Positions 43,559-55,495 of a stretch of 64,000 bases of DNA are shown piece by piece. The DNA comes from Brachionus manjavacas (Eukaryota > Rotifera > Eurotatoria > Ploima > Brachionidae), in assembly GCA_019054805.1 (NCBI GenBank), contig JAHQIY010000016.1, forward strand, positions 868,001-932,000, read 5' to 3'. Every line of letters begins with the position of its first letter. Within the stretch, counting starts at the first letter, position 1. A program made the translations under genes and the position numbers. The notes under the pieces were generated by a model. It was not told where the DNA came from. It was given only the letters and a program-made list of their open reading frames with translations, and made no database searches.

Positions 43559-44613
43559 AAGGTAAGTTGGACCGGAACAACAAAATAGTTAATTCCTTGA
43601 TCAAAAAGCGACTAACCCGCCTTATTTCTTTTTCTAAATTAATAGCTTAATATCTCATCTATAAAAGTTGATTGGCATTTGACAATGCCTAATCTACTTT
43701 TTCTTCCAGAGACTCTTGAATTAGAGGATAAAAGGCCTCCGACTTACCTTTATCATCTGGGGCACTTTACATCAAAAAATATTTTTTATCTTAATTTTTA
43801 AGAACCCAAATGTGCGAAAAAAAGTAAATTTTCATACAAATACTTACAATAACTTCCTTTAATATTTAAATAAAGTGCTTTTAAAATTGTTTTAATCCAT
43901 TTTTATTTATATAAAATATTAATGTAATTTCGAGGCATCAAAAGAGAGTTGGCGTTCGTTTTTGAATAAGGATAGTTACTATTATGATTATTATGAACAG
44001 ACGGAAACTTGGTGAAGAAAATGTTTGGACTCTCCAAGGGATCAAGAACAACAAAACTGATTACCGCCCTTAATTTAGAACCAATGGAGAGAGTTTTGGT
44101 AAAGAGAAAAATGTCCTTCATAATGAGATGAGCAAACAAAAAATTTACAAAAACACTAGTGAACAATATCCAAAATGAAACAAGAGTTAAAGAAAATAGA
44201 ACTAGCAAAAAATCTGTAATTAATGAAATGAAAACCATCCTTGAGGAAAAAGAAAATATAGGAAATATGGTAGCCAAAGCAAGTGAAAGGATAAAGCTTG
44301 AAAACATGCACCTTAGAGAATCGAGTGAGAAAAACAGAAAAATCCTAGAACTACTGCTCATATCATATTAAAATAGCTTCTATTTTATAAAAAAAAATAT
44401 AAAGCACAAAATGAATAATAATTATTGAAATAAAAAAAAAATTAACATTTCAAATTAAAATTAGATATTTATTCAATTTAATAATTATTCAATTTTTTAG
44501 AAAACACTTTTGTCTTATTTATTACATTTTATTATTGAAATTTTTTTTTTTGCTTTTTTTAAATCGCCTTCAAGGCTTTCATTGAAATAAATAATAATAA
44601 TATTAATTATTAT
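43559..44613 (+). mobile_element. LINE ORF2 C-terminus with 3' hairpin and AAT tail
   Basis: Plus-strand coding remnants begin at about 43562 (LDRNNKIVNSLIKKRLTRL). From 43999 to 44371 one frame reads KKMFGLSKGSRTTKLITALN, VKRKMSFIMR, one TGA at about 44132, then a K/E-rich end to the stop at 44371. The phrase FGLSKxSxTTxL is a C-terminal mark of several LINE ORF2 proteins. About 190 bp further lie a short hairpin (GCCTT-C-AAGGC, 44566-44576) and a tail of AAATAAATAATAATAAT at 44585-44613. The longer minus-strand frame at 43903-44361 is an antisense shadow. Confidence 0.6.
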
Positions 44614-44779
44614 TTTATTGATTGAAGTCTCATAGATACATTAAAAAAAAATAGTTTTGATAGTAAGGATGATTGAAATAAAAAGCTGATTAATTAATTT
44701 TTTCACTCTCTTTTGATATTTTTTACTCCTAAAAAAATAATCTTGCTCCTATTTGATAAAATATTATAGGGGTTAAAAG

Positions 44780-45585
44780 AAGGTGTCATATGTCAAATAT
44801 TGTAATATGTCTAAAAATCTTTAATTTTGGACAACTTTATTTACAATCAAATTTACTCTCATATATTGAGACTTTAAAATACAACTATTTGGCATCTCAG
44901 ATCTTTCATGATCTTTCTATTAGCCCAAGGATTAACAGATCAAGGCTAAAGTCATTTGACCAAGACATAACAATTCTAGAGGTTTTTTTTCAATCGGATA
45001 TTGTTAACATAAGTACAAAGACTGGAGAACTCAAAAAGAGTCTAAAGTCACAGTTTTATATTAAAGATGGCCTAAAAATTCAATTAACTTATGTCTTTCT
45101 AACATAGGTGATAAGAGATATTATTATCTCCTCTTAATAATTGTTCCTATTCTATCCTAGTGGATAATGGAAAGGGGCTCATCTCCTTATCAAGTACCTT
45201 TTTGAGCAACGGCTCCGATCTGACACAGAGGCTACTGCATCGAGTTGATCATCTACACCGCAATCATTACCCAGTCGAAACTGGTCCCCCTATTTTTATG
45301 ATAAAAGAGTTTTAAACATTCACCCCGTATTGCAGAGATATTTTGAAGATTTTTTCACCCTCGATCCTTTACTTACATGAATAACACGCAAACCTTTCGG
45401 CTATATCCTTTTGGAGTTAACTAGATCATTCGACCGGAATGATAATGTAATTTTTCTTTTCAGCTTATCTAAAATATGCTTGTATTTTTAATATAGTCTT
45501 TTTTTAAATCATTTATGTAATTGTAAACTTTTTCATATTTTACATCTCCTTTTTGAAGGTTAATTTTCAAATAAATAAATAATAT
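44780..45585 (+). mobile_element. Second LINE 3' part with hairpin and AAATAAAT tail
   Basis: A frame at 44790-45107 contains FGQLYLQSNLLSYIETLKYN and KSLKSQFYIKDGLKIQ and breaks at 45107, after which the reading continues in other frames with IGDKRYYYLLLII-like residues. The following 300 bp (45140-45440) are visibly richer in G and C than the surroundings, as in a LINE 3' region. A hairpin CCTT-TTTG-AAGG lies at 45548-45559 and the tail AAATAAATAAATAATA follows at about 45568. The architecture repeats that of the element ending at 44613. The family cannot be named. Confidence 0.5.
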
Positions 45586-46206
45586 TTACTTCAAAAAAAT
45601 TGAACAAAAGAAAAAAAATTCAAATTCATTGAAGTTCAATCATTCAATTTTTTCTTAAAAAAAATGGTGTTTTTACAGACATTTAATTCAATTATTTAAA
45701 TTTCTTTTTAAATCAATTTTCAATAATAATTTTTCAAATAAAAAAAATAAATAAAAAAACTTATCAATTAATTTAATAATCAAAAAAAAAATCTCTTTTT
45801 TATTTTCACTATTTCGGCAGCCGGGCAACGGTTAAATCTTGTTATAATTGAAACAATTTAATAAATCGTATTAAATTACAAATGGAAAATAGTTTACCAA
45901 AAATAAACAAAAAATCAGCTGTTTGATTTTCAAAATATGATTGACATTTAAGTTGATTTTCAGTTATTTTTCATGGCAAATAGTTTTTTTTTTAAAGCTG
46001 ATTATATTTAAAATAAATCTGTATTTTATATATTATGATAAGAAAAGTATTTTAGTAATTTAAGTGAACAAATGCGCTCTAGTCAAATAAGGGTAGTTTT
46101 TGTCACTATTATAATATAATATAATATGACTTTATAAAAATGCTACACTCATCTAATATAACTTTTTATAAATAAACAACCTTTTTGATTTTAAAAAACT
46201 CTTCAT
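45586..46206. other. Non-coding spacer
   Basis: AT-rich, homopolymer-rich sequence between two retroelement ends. No gene supported. Confidence 0.4.
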
Positions 46207-46255
46207 ATAAAAAAAATTTTTGACATAAAAATTATTTTTTATTATATTGGTGGTA
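46207..46255. repeat. Target-site duplication, left copy
   Basis: A 49-bp sequence containing TTTTTGACATAAAAATTATT and ending ATATTGGTGGTA. It is identical to 46535-46583; the next base on each side differs. Confidence 0.85.
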
Positions 46256-46534
46256 TTGGTGGTTGAATTTTCTTTTTTTTCAAAACTTTAGAAAACCAAA
46301 AAAAAAAAAAAAATACTATCGAAAAACAAAATTTGAAAATTTATTTTTAGTATTTTTTTTTAATTCATCTAAATCATGTGACTAACATTTAAATCATAAT
46401 TCATTTAAATTAATGTGTTTCTTTTTTTTTATTTTATCTAGAAAGACAAAACTTAACTTTACTTTATTTTATTCTACTTTCTTTATTTTCTTTACATCAC
46501 CCTTGCGGTGTTTATTGAATAAATAATAATAATG
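46256..46534 (+). mobile_element. 279-bp 5'-truncated retroelement end with 49-bp target duplication
   Basis: The segment is bracketed by identical 49-bp direct repeats, 46207-46255 and 46535-46583, which look like a target-site duplication. It ends in the same design as the two preceding LINE ends: ACAT, a hairpin CACC-CTTGC-GGTG (46498-46510), TTTATTG, then AATAAATAATAATAATG. Only the 3' end was inserted, as in 5'-truncated target-primed reverse transcription. The identity of the flanks indicates a recent insertion. Confidence 0.75.
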
Positions 46535-46583
46535 ATAAAAAAAATTTTTGACATAAAAATTATTTTTTATTATATTGGTGGTA
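46535..46583. repeat. Target-site duplication, right copy
   Basis: Identical partner of 46207-46255 at the 3' side of the inserted retroelement end. Confidence 0.85.
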
Positions 46584-46994
46584 CAAAAGGATGCCATCAG
46601 TTGATAAAATTTACATGACATGTCTTGGTCGATTCAAATTAATGCTCTGGCGTTTTCGGGCTAAAATTCACAATGCTAACCTGAAAAGATTAGTAATACT
46701 GGCATGAAAATTGTCTCTTGTCAATGTGATTGTGAAAAAAATTTAAAAAAACTTTGGATTTTTTTATTATTTACATTTTAATATTTAAAATATTAACACT
46801 ATTTATAATTTTTCGTATAACTTAACAAATAAGAAGAAAATAATATTCGGCTTTAGAGAAACCATTTTCATAAAAAAGAAAAAAAATATTTTAAAAAAAT
46901 ACTTTCAAATGGCTCAGTGTTCTAAAAAAAAAAAAAACTCTTCTAAATATTTTGTAATACTAAAGATTGTCTATGTAGGAAATTTGATGTAGCT
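46584..46994. other. 3' flank of the Polycomb gene
   Basis: AT-rich, with no gene; probably 3' UTR of the minus-strand Polycomb gene at the right end. Confidence 0.4.
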
Positions 46995-47911
46995 TTAAGT
47001 GTCGCGTCGTTTAAAAAATCCATCAGGCGAAATGCATTCTTTGATAGTGACGGTGACGACACCACTTGTGATATCTGTGATGACCACATCTTCGGTTGTG
47101 TGCGTCGTAAAGAACGTATTGAAGCTGTCCGCGTCGGAATCTTTGCGATCCTTGCAACTGTTTTTCTCTCCTTGTTCCTCATCTGTCAAGTCTGCTATTT
47201 TGTTCCGCTTGAGGCCTTTGATGATCTTTTTCTCATCACACTCCGAGTCGGAATCAGTGCTGGCATCTTGGATCTGTCGGTGCGAGCTGTGCTCACTTTC
47301 ACTTGAGATTCTAACTCGGTTTGTTCTTAGAGCCCTTTTTTTACTCGAGCAATTCGAAGACGCCGACGAGGAGACTTTGCGGCGTCGGTGAGTTTTGCTC
47401 GCTGAGTAAACCGACGATTCGGACGAGAGCGAATTAGTCGAAGAGACGCGTTTCATACTGTTTGTAAGTGCTTTGGAGTCGATTTTGATGGGACGCAGGC
47501 CTTCGGCCAAGCGCTTCGCGACTCTGAGCTCACTCTCTGTTTCAGTTTGCTCTTTGGCCTCGCACTTGCTCTCTGCCGCACTCGCTTCGGCCTCTTTTAT
47601 TTTTACCTGTTTTTTTTTGCTATTTAGTCTAAATAAAAAATTCAAAATTTAAATTTTTTTTTATTTTTTCAAAAAATTACACTTCAAAATAGTTGTCTAT
47701 GAGTTGACGGTCGAATATGTTCCTTTCGGGTTCCCATGTGTTGTGGCTTTCGTCCCAGTCGAGCCACTTGATCAAGTAGTGCCGCTTGCCCTTAAAAAAA
47801 GAATCGATTTGAAAAACTGGATGCACCCACTTGCCAAACTCAGCCTACTTTGATTTTTTTGTGTTTAAGGATCTTCTCGGCAGAGTAAATATCATTGTTT
47901 TGGCTTGACAT
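46995..47911 (-). CDS. Polycomb/CBX chromodomain protein
   Basis: Three exons, 47911-47849, 47790-47681 and 47628-46995, join in phase to 268 residues. The chromodomain covers about 8-58: [13 protein letters not shown] from exon 1 and [12 protein letters not shown], then NTWEPERNI from exon 2. The aromatic cage residues Y9, W30 and W33 have the spacing seen in Drosophila Polycomb, where the cage binds trimethylated histone H3 lysine 27. The middle is a basic, serine-rich linker. The C-terminus ([17 protein letters not shown], then DGFFKRRDT) matches the Polycomb C-box that binds the RING1 subunit of PRC1. An HP1-type chromoshadow domain is absent. So the protein is a PRC1 CBX subunit of the Pc/CBX2/4/6/7/8 type. 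The coding region is clearly less AT-rich than its surroundings. Start is the only ATG upstream of the chromodomain. Confidence 0.9.
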
Positions 47912-48256
47912 TGTGCTGCCTTGTGAGCGACTTGTGAGCGGTTGAATTTCACTTTATAATATCTAGATTGAAAAATAATTGAGTCTAATTAAGTAAAATG
48001 TTAATTAATATGGAGGATTTCGTATTCGTAAATGTAATGTGAAAAAGCATAAAAACAAGATTAATTTTTAAGTCGGTTTAATTTTAATTTATGCTCAGAA
48101 TCTAGCAAGACATGATGTATTCAATTTGTCTCTTGACTCAGAATTATTCATCCTGCTTCGGCTTAAGGCTATTGAAGCCTTTTGAGCAATTTTATTTTTG
48201 CCGCCTTAAAATAATAAATATTGAATTATTGAATTTTTAGAAAAAATTAAAATTAG

Positions 48257-48492
48257 CGTCTATAGTCATAGGTGACCAGTTGGTCACATTTTTTTCAAAA
48301 GTTAAATAATAAAAAAATTAAGTGAAAGAAATTCAAAATCGGCAGTAAATTATTATTCCAAAAAAATAGTCGATCTATTTCTGGTCACATATTCCATATT
48401 TAAAATTATGATACCTCGACTGGTCACATATTAAGGGTGAGTAATACTAGTCACATAATATGGGACCAACTGATCACCTATGACTATAGACC
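48257..48492. mobile_element. MITE-like element with GTCTATAGTCATAGGTGA ends
   Basis: The left end starts GTCTATAGTCATAGGTGACC (from about 48258) and the right end is its imperfect reverse complement, finishing ATCACCTATGACTATAGAC at about 48491. The terminal inverted repeats pair over about 30 bp with a few mismatches, and the 235-bp interior repeats the motif GGTCACAT several times. No coding capacity. The flanks share AAAATTAA and ATTAGC-like strings, but a target duplication could not be defined with certainty. Confidence 0.75.
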
Positions 48493-48699
48493 CAAAAATT
48501 AATATTAGCAAGTTCAAAATTTGCACTTAAAACCTTGAAAAAAAAATATTTTTTGCATTTCACTAAAAAAATTATTTTTACGTAAATTAGGATTTTTAAG
48601 AAAAAAAAATTTAATTTTTTTTTAAATATTTAAAAAAAAATTACAAATTTATTGAATTCGCAAATTTCACAGATTAAATTTAAACAATATTTATAATCT

Positions 48700-50290
48700 C
48701 ATTTTTTTAAATTTTTTCAAGGAGCATATGGAGAAGTGAGTTTTTTGATTTTCAAAATAACATGATAAAAAAATTAAGAGAAATTTAATTCGACTAGCAC
48801 AAATTTTGAATCAAATACTCCTAATTTATTAATTTTTTCCACAAATATCAAACAAATTCCCCAATTATTAAGTTTATACATAAAAAAATAACGCTAAATT
48901 GAATAGAAATTCACTATTTCTAACTTATTGACATTTTTTATTAAAAAATGATAACAAATTTAAGAAAAAGTACCTGAATTATGAGAGTGTTTGTTAGAAA
49001 AAAGAAAATATTCAATCGAGTTTTATGCTGAAAATCATGTCAGCCATATTTTTCAAGAAAGTTGTTTATTTTATTGAAGTTATTTGCTTTAATTTTAAAT
49101 TTAAATAATTTAAAAATCAAAAAATAATAATTTCTAGCAATTTTGATTATTGCATTTTTTGAAAAATAGCATTCAAGAATAAAGCAAAATAAATCAGCAT
49201 ATTTTTACGATTGTAGTAAGCTATAAAAGTCTTCTATAAATAATTTTTGAAAAATAAGATAATAAGATAATTTAACACTGAACCTTTGAGTGAAGCTTAT
49301 TTAGATTTTACGTCTTATTTTACGTTAAGAGCTTAGGCGTCTGAGTGAGTTAATTGTAAAATGAAAATTTATTTTATATTTTTGGATAAAACAAAAACAC
49401 TTTTTATTAAAAAACTATATCTAATCTAAGAAAAAGTACCCAAATTTTGAAATAAAAATAAAATAATGTTTAATTAATAAGCTGACATGATATTCAGCTT
49501 AAAAATCGATTGAATATTATATTTTTTCCAACAAACACTCGCTTCTCATAAATTAAATTTGTTATCATTTTTTAAAAAGTCAATAAGTTAAAAATATTGG
49601 ATTTCTATTTAATTTAGTGTAAATTATTTTTTTATGTATAAACTTAAGAATTGGAGAATTTATTTAATATTTGTGGAAAAATTAGTAAATTTTTTCTAAA
49701 AGCTCAAAATAAGTGAATGCAAAAAGGTATATCATACTTAGGCATCAGCTGTTAAAGTCTGCTAATGATATGCAAAATCTCTTAAAAGTGAACTACGTTA
49801 AAATATTTCAACATTTAGTTTAGAATAAAATCCGTAAATTTCACAATTTAAATATTAACACTATTAATGTTGATAATTTAATTTTTATTTGGAATTTGAC
49901 ATTTACATTGTTTAGAAAATCCGTAAAATGCCGTAAGATTGTGTTATCAAATTACCATTTTTCAAATTTTGTGAAAAAAGTACAAAAAACAGAACAAAAT
50001 TAAAGAAAATCTAATGACTATTTTTTAAGTTCAAAATTAATGTTGTGAATGCAACATGGTGCAGGATAAATAGTTGACCAAATACTGGCAAAAATATAAC
50101 AAATAACATGAATGTCAAATTCCAAAAAAAATATATCATCAATAAATATTGTTAATATTAAAATTGTGAAATTTACGGATTTAAGTTAGAATTAAATCTT
50201 AAAATAAAAAAGTTATTAATTTTTTTTTTCATTTTATTTTGAAAATCAAAAAACTCACTACTTCCTATAGCCCTTGAAAAAATTACAATT
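48700..50290. repeat. Large inverted repeat (arms about 0.35 kb and longer)
   Basis: The left arm (about 48700-49050) is repeated in reverse complement in the right arm (about 49487-50290). Examples: GTGAGTTTTTTGATTTTCAA at 48737 pairs with the reverse of the stretch near 50245; AAGTTTATACATAAAAAAAT at 48871 pairs with the reverse near 49640; the TTCAATCGA region at 49010 pairs with the reverse near 49508. The right arm is about 500 bp longer because of an inserted element (49828-50182). The loop (about 49050-49487) holds no gene. This looks like a fold-back or terminal-inverted-repeat transposon. Confidence 0.75.
49828..50182. mobile_element. 355-bp MITE nested in the inverted repeat
   Basis: The ends are AAATCCGTAAATTTCACAAT at 49828 and its reverse complement ending at 50182. 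The terminal inverted repeats continue for about 80 bp with several mismatches, including GGAATTTGACATT on the left and AATGTCAAATTCC on the right. Flanking sequence TTAGAATAAA on the left resembles TTAGAATTAAA on the right, a possible imperfect target duplication. No coding capacity. Confidence 0.75.
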
Positions 50291-50299
50291 TTTTTTACT

Positions 50300-53200
50300 A
50301 AGATTCAATTAAAATTTAAAAAATTAATTTTTTTTTGGAAAAACTAAAAATATCAATTTAAAAATAAAATTTTTGATTAAATTTTTGTTTTAAAATAGAA
50401 AAAATTAAATATTAAATTTCCATGACATGATTTTAATTTCATCATGATTTACCTTAATATTAACCTGATCTTGTTTAAAAAAGTTCTGAAAAAGTTAATT
50501 AAATTTTAGATTTGTCAAATATTATTTATTGTCTAGTTGGAGCCAAGTTTTCTAAAAATTCAAAAAAAATTTCCTTCGTTACTTGGCAATAAAAAGATGA
50601 TTTTACAGATAAGTTAAAACTAATACCGTATAGTCTTATCGAGTACTCTAAGATTTAATATTACTCTATGTGGCTTTATGCCTAAAGAAAAAATATTTTT
50701 AAAAATAAGAATAATATTTAAATTTTCTAATTATCTGATAAACATTTTTCAGATTTTATTAAAAAAAACGTAATCATGGTCTTATTTAAAGATCAGTCTT
50801 ATACTAGGTAAGCATTCAAGGATAATTCTAAAAAATATGTCATAGAATGGTTTGATTAATGGAATTAGAGAAATACAAAAGAAAACGAAAATTTTATTTG
50901 CCTCTTCAAATGCTGTTCAAGATTATACGGTATAAATACTGGAGCAACTGACTTTGACATTGATAAAAGGTAAAGAGAATGAATATGTCTACTTTCAAAA
51001 TTCAAAATGAAGTATTAAGAAGTGTTAAACAGTATAAAAAAAAGAAAATTTTTTTACTTTAAACCATAATTTTCTATTATACAAAAAATATCGAAAAATA
51101 TATCGATCTTCTGAAAAAAATTCTGCAATATCTCTGAAATTTGCACACAACATAAAATAAGAATAGCTTAAAATTTATTTAAACCATCTCAAGGGCTTTC
51201 GTTTAGATTTGTTCAATCATTGATAGAAACTGTGAGACACTAAAATAAACAAAAATCAATTAATTTAGATCAAATTTTATATATTAATTTTAAAAAATAA
51301 AAAACCTGTTAAAATTTATAAAAATTTAACTTTAATAATACACAATCGTTTTGAAAATTTATTTTTAGTCCATAAAGTCTAATAATTAATCTCTTTCTGT
51401 AATTTTTCTAATTTTAAAATATTGTAAAACTAACTTAAAAGAACCTTTTAATTATATTTAGGCTTAATTTGAAATTCTAAATTCAGTGTCTATTATAAAC
51501 TAAAGAAAACTTTGAAGTAACAAAAAACAATTACATTAAAATCACTTGGATATTTTGTTTCTTATCAGAATTTCAAATTACATTTTTGCATTGTGTCACC
51601 TCATAAAAGAAAAAATTTAAAAAAAAAGCTCAACTATCATTTATTTTAAATAATTTTTCAAAAAAATCTAAAAACTAAATCAAATTTATATTTCATTCAT
51701 TAAATACGTAGGATAAAGACTAAAAGAAAATAATGAAAATATATTATGTATGTTTATAAATTTAAAAAAAACAAGATTGATTTTTGTCAATTTCATATAA
51801 AATAAAAGCACTAGTTTTACTAATAGTCTTTTAGTTTGAGAGGAAGAATTAATAATCTGAAAAGAAATAAAATAAAATGAAATAAATCTAATGATTAAAA
51901 ACCAGTTTTAAATTTCTATTTTGACAAAATAAAAAAACTAAATATCAGATACAACTAAATCAAGTAAAATTCAATTTTATCTAAATTAACTATAAATTCA
52001 TTAGTATACAGATAAATAAAATTTTAGTTTACTGATTGAACACCGTTTAGATGAGAAATTTTAAAACAATCTCAAATTTCCTTTAATTTTTTAATTTTTT
52101 TTAAGTTACGAATGGTGGTAATGATTGAAATCATCGATAAGAATAAAAATTTTTCTTATACAATTAAAAATTATCATATATAAACATGTTACATAACAAA
52201 TTCTATGATATGTCTAAATTAATTATTTTATAATAATTCTAACATTCCAGTCTGTATTTGAAAATTAAATTTTTTTGATATATTTTATATTGCTCTATTA
52301 AAAACACCTTACACTGTTAAAAACATGAAAATATTTAGTGTTTGTTTCAAAAATTATTCTTACTAAACCGGGAAACAATCAAGATTTTTTCTTATTCTCA
52401 AGTAAATTTTATTTAATAAATAAAAAATTGTAAAATAACTAAAATTATCTTAAATGTTACATTAAAATTATAATAAAGGACAGATGACGCTTGAAATTAG
52501 AAATTAAGAAAACAATCCATGATTAAATATTGTTTTATAAGATTTAAAAATGACTAATTCTCTTAAGAAATCAGAAGCTTATTAAAGTAAAAAATATCTA
52601 AAAAAACAATTAATTAAACATATTCTATTACTTAAAATTATCTAGTCTTTATAATAACTTGCAGTTTCAAATATCAATTTAAATTCTAGTAGAGAATTAA
52701 ATTTAAATAAAAGTTTAAATTTTTTTAAGTATTAAAAAAAATTGTTGACATTTTTTTGCTGAAAGCTAAATATCCAATTTCTGTAACAATTTCTACTTTA
52801 TTCAAATTTTTATCGATATTTTTAAGAGTCATTATGACCCAAAATAGGACGAAAATATCTTAATAAAGATTTCAAATGAGCAAATTAAATATCTTAATAT
52901 CAGTTATTTTAGATAATTTAAAATTTTTGTTTAAAAATAAAAAAATTTAAACGTTAATATCATTTTTAAATAGAATTTTTTCTAATTTTATACTTTGTTT
53001 TGAAATCATGAAATTCTGTTTTGCTTAATTTAGGTTTCAATTTTAATAATAGCTTAATAATTTCGCTCCTGCAAAACATCAATTTTTCGAGAAAAAATTT
53101 TTTTCTAAAACTTAAAAAAATTGTTTCTAACATGTAAATGACTTTTGATTTTCTAAAATTTTTAATGTAACCAGATTGAATATTTAATAAATCTTAGTAA

Positions 53201-54182
53201 AACATACAGATTATTGTGAATAATTGAGCATATTTTAGAAAAAAATTTCCATTTTAAATTGATTTTTGACAAGCAAAATAAATCACTTTAGCTTTAGTTT
53301 AATGACAAGCAATTAAAATTTTGAGAAAAAAAATTGTCCAATTTTTAAAATTACAAAGGTAGATAGTATTTATAAAATAGAATTAATCATTTAAACGATA
53401 TTTTTATGATCATATTAAAATAATTTATAGCAAAGTAATAGCATGATCAAAAAGGCTATAAAAAAAGAGATCATGGGCTTAAAAATATTTGCAGTGAAAA
53501 ATTACTGAGCATAACTAGCTTTTGTTTAATGTAAAATCATAATTTATAATAAATAAAAAACAAAACTAATAAAACTAATAAACTGGCAAATTAAAGCTAA
53601 ACAAAAGAATCACAAAAGCGTACTTTATTAGGTATTTCAAAAGTTTTAGATTCAAATTCCATCTAAAACAAAAGAGTAAGTAAAAAACTTGATAAAAACA
53701 AGCTTTCAAATTGATTAGATTAAAAATAAATAATTTGATTTAATTTTAAATCATAAAAAATATTTAAATTGATTTTATATTAAGCTCTAGTAATCTTACT
53801 TTAAAAAAATGAATGACTTCAATTTTTTCTTCAAAATTCAAATCCTATCCCAATTATAATCACTTTATCTATTTGTCTTATTTCCAGAGCATGATGGTAT
53901 TATCTTAAAATTTGAAAAAAACAATCCAAAGTCTATGTTAAATGTCAGTTTATTAAAATTGTCGAACTAAGATAAAATAAACTCAATTTTAACCAGCTTT
54001 AAATTCGAGAAACAAATTCTAGATAAATTAAAATTTTTGAAATTATTAAGAACCATTAATGTTGCATAAGATAAGAATTTTCTGATATTTTACTGTACAG
54101 AAATAAACATAATCAAAAAAAGTTGATCACGTGCTGATTATTAAAATTTTATTTTTGATAAATACTGCCTTAATTGATTGAA
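50300..54182. other. Intergenic region upstream of the SDR gene
   Basis: About 3.9 kb of very AT-rich DNA without a frame of coding character on either strand. No repeat structure was recognised by eye. Confidence 0.45.
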
Positions 54183-55495
54183 ATGTTAAAAATGTTGGGA
54201 ACAATTTTAATAGTAATACCTCCAATTGTTTTATTGGGCTATTTGGCAAACAGGTTCTTTTTCCGCGGATCAAAGTGTAAATCAAAAAATAGACTCAACT
54301 CCAAAGTTGTGATAGTGACAGGGGCCAACTGCGGAATAGGTTATGAAACAGCGCTGGATTTGGCCAAGAGAGGTAATTATCTGAATCTAAATAAAATTGT
54401 AAAAAAAATTTAGACTCTAATTTTAAAATTTAGAAGCAACTGTTATCTTGGCTTGTAGGGACATAAATCGAGCAAATGAAGCAGCAGAAAAAATAAAATT
54501 TGAAACAGCTAATGTGAATGTTTATGTGGAAAAGCTGGACCTGGCTAGTCTCGAATCGATAAGAAATTTTGTCAAAAATTTTGGGGAAAAATTCCAAAGA
54601 CTGGACATTTTAATCAACAATGCTGGTAAAGTAATAATTAGACTGTAAAAGCTAATTTAAACTAGAGAAAAATTAAGGCTTACTGACCAGTACATATGTT
54701 GAAACTAAAGATGGCTTCGAGACTCAATTTGGAGTGATGCATCTTGGACAATTTTACTTAACTTATTTACTGCTTGATTTTCTCAAATCATCCAAACCAA
54801 GTAGGGTTGTAAATCTCACTTCCGAAGCCCATCGTTGTAAGAAAATTAAATTTTTTTTTCATCTTATAATAAATTTTAATCGATAAGTTTGCAAATTAAA
54901 TTGGGATGACATAATGTTCAAAAATAAATACAGCAGTTTTGTAGCCTATCAACAAGCCAAATTGGCAAATATTTTATTTACTTTAGAGTTCAACAAACGA
55001 TATAAAGAAGCGGGTGTGATGGCAGTGAGTGTGCATCCCGGTTTCGTAAAAACTGAGATAAATCGCCATTTTACGGAAAAATTTGGTCTTAGAACTCTAT
55101 TGTTTGTTGTTATCTATCCGTTTTATGTGATTGGCAGCATGAGTTCTAAATTGGGTAATTCTAATCAAATTTGAAATGAATTTGGAAAAATTTTTTTTTA
55201 GGAGCTCAAACTAGCATCCATTGTGCTGTTGCTGACGAAATTCCGGATGACGACCGAATTTATTACAGGTAAACAAATAAATAAAATATTGAAATACGTA
55301 AAACAGGAATAAAAAAAAGATTAAAATGTTTTTTGTTGTTTTAAATTATTTATAGATTAAAGATTCAAAAGGTTTGCTAAATAGATATTTTTTTTAAGAA
55401 ATTGTAAACCAGCAAGTTGTTCATCGCAGGCAATGAATGAAATAGAAAGTAAAAAACTATGGGAGTTTAGCACAAAAATTTTAAATTTAGAATAA
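54183..55495 (+). CDS. Retinol-dehydrogenase-like short-chain dehydrogenase
   Basis: Six exons, 54183-54372, 54434-54625, 54678-54836, 54888-55154, 55202-55268 and 55399-55495, join in phase to 323 residues, the length of RDH11-14 proteins. An N-terminal helix (about 4-22) would anchor it in a membrane. The cofactor motif is [13 protein letters not shown], followed by ACRD, which favours NADP. NNAG follows, then the catalytic serine in NLTSEAH and YQQAK with the active-site tyrosine and lysine. The C-terminus ([19 protein letters not shown]) matches the RDH11/12/13 tail. Such enzymes interconvert retinol and retinal or reduce lipid aldehydes, usually at the endoplasmic reticulum. The real start is the ATG at 54183; the upstream TTG codons are not used. 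Introns are 47-130 bp. It converges with the gene ending at 55558. Confidence 0.9.

Noticed and set aside
43903-44361. 152-codon minus-strand open frame, hydrophobic
   Set aside because: It is the antisense of the plus-strand LINE ORF2 remnant (FGLSKGSRTTK...), whose motifs explain the absence of stops.
44159-44371. Possible stand-alone K/E-rich coiled-coil protein on the plus strand
   Set aside because: It continues upstream in the same frame, past one TGA, into LINE ORF2 C-terminal sequence, so it is part of that relic.
46943-47391. Several overlapping frames on both strands
   Set aside because: They are other-frame shadows of the GC-richer third exon of the Polycomb gene.
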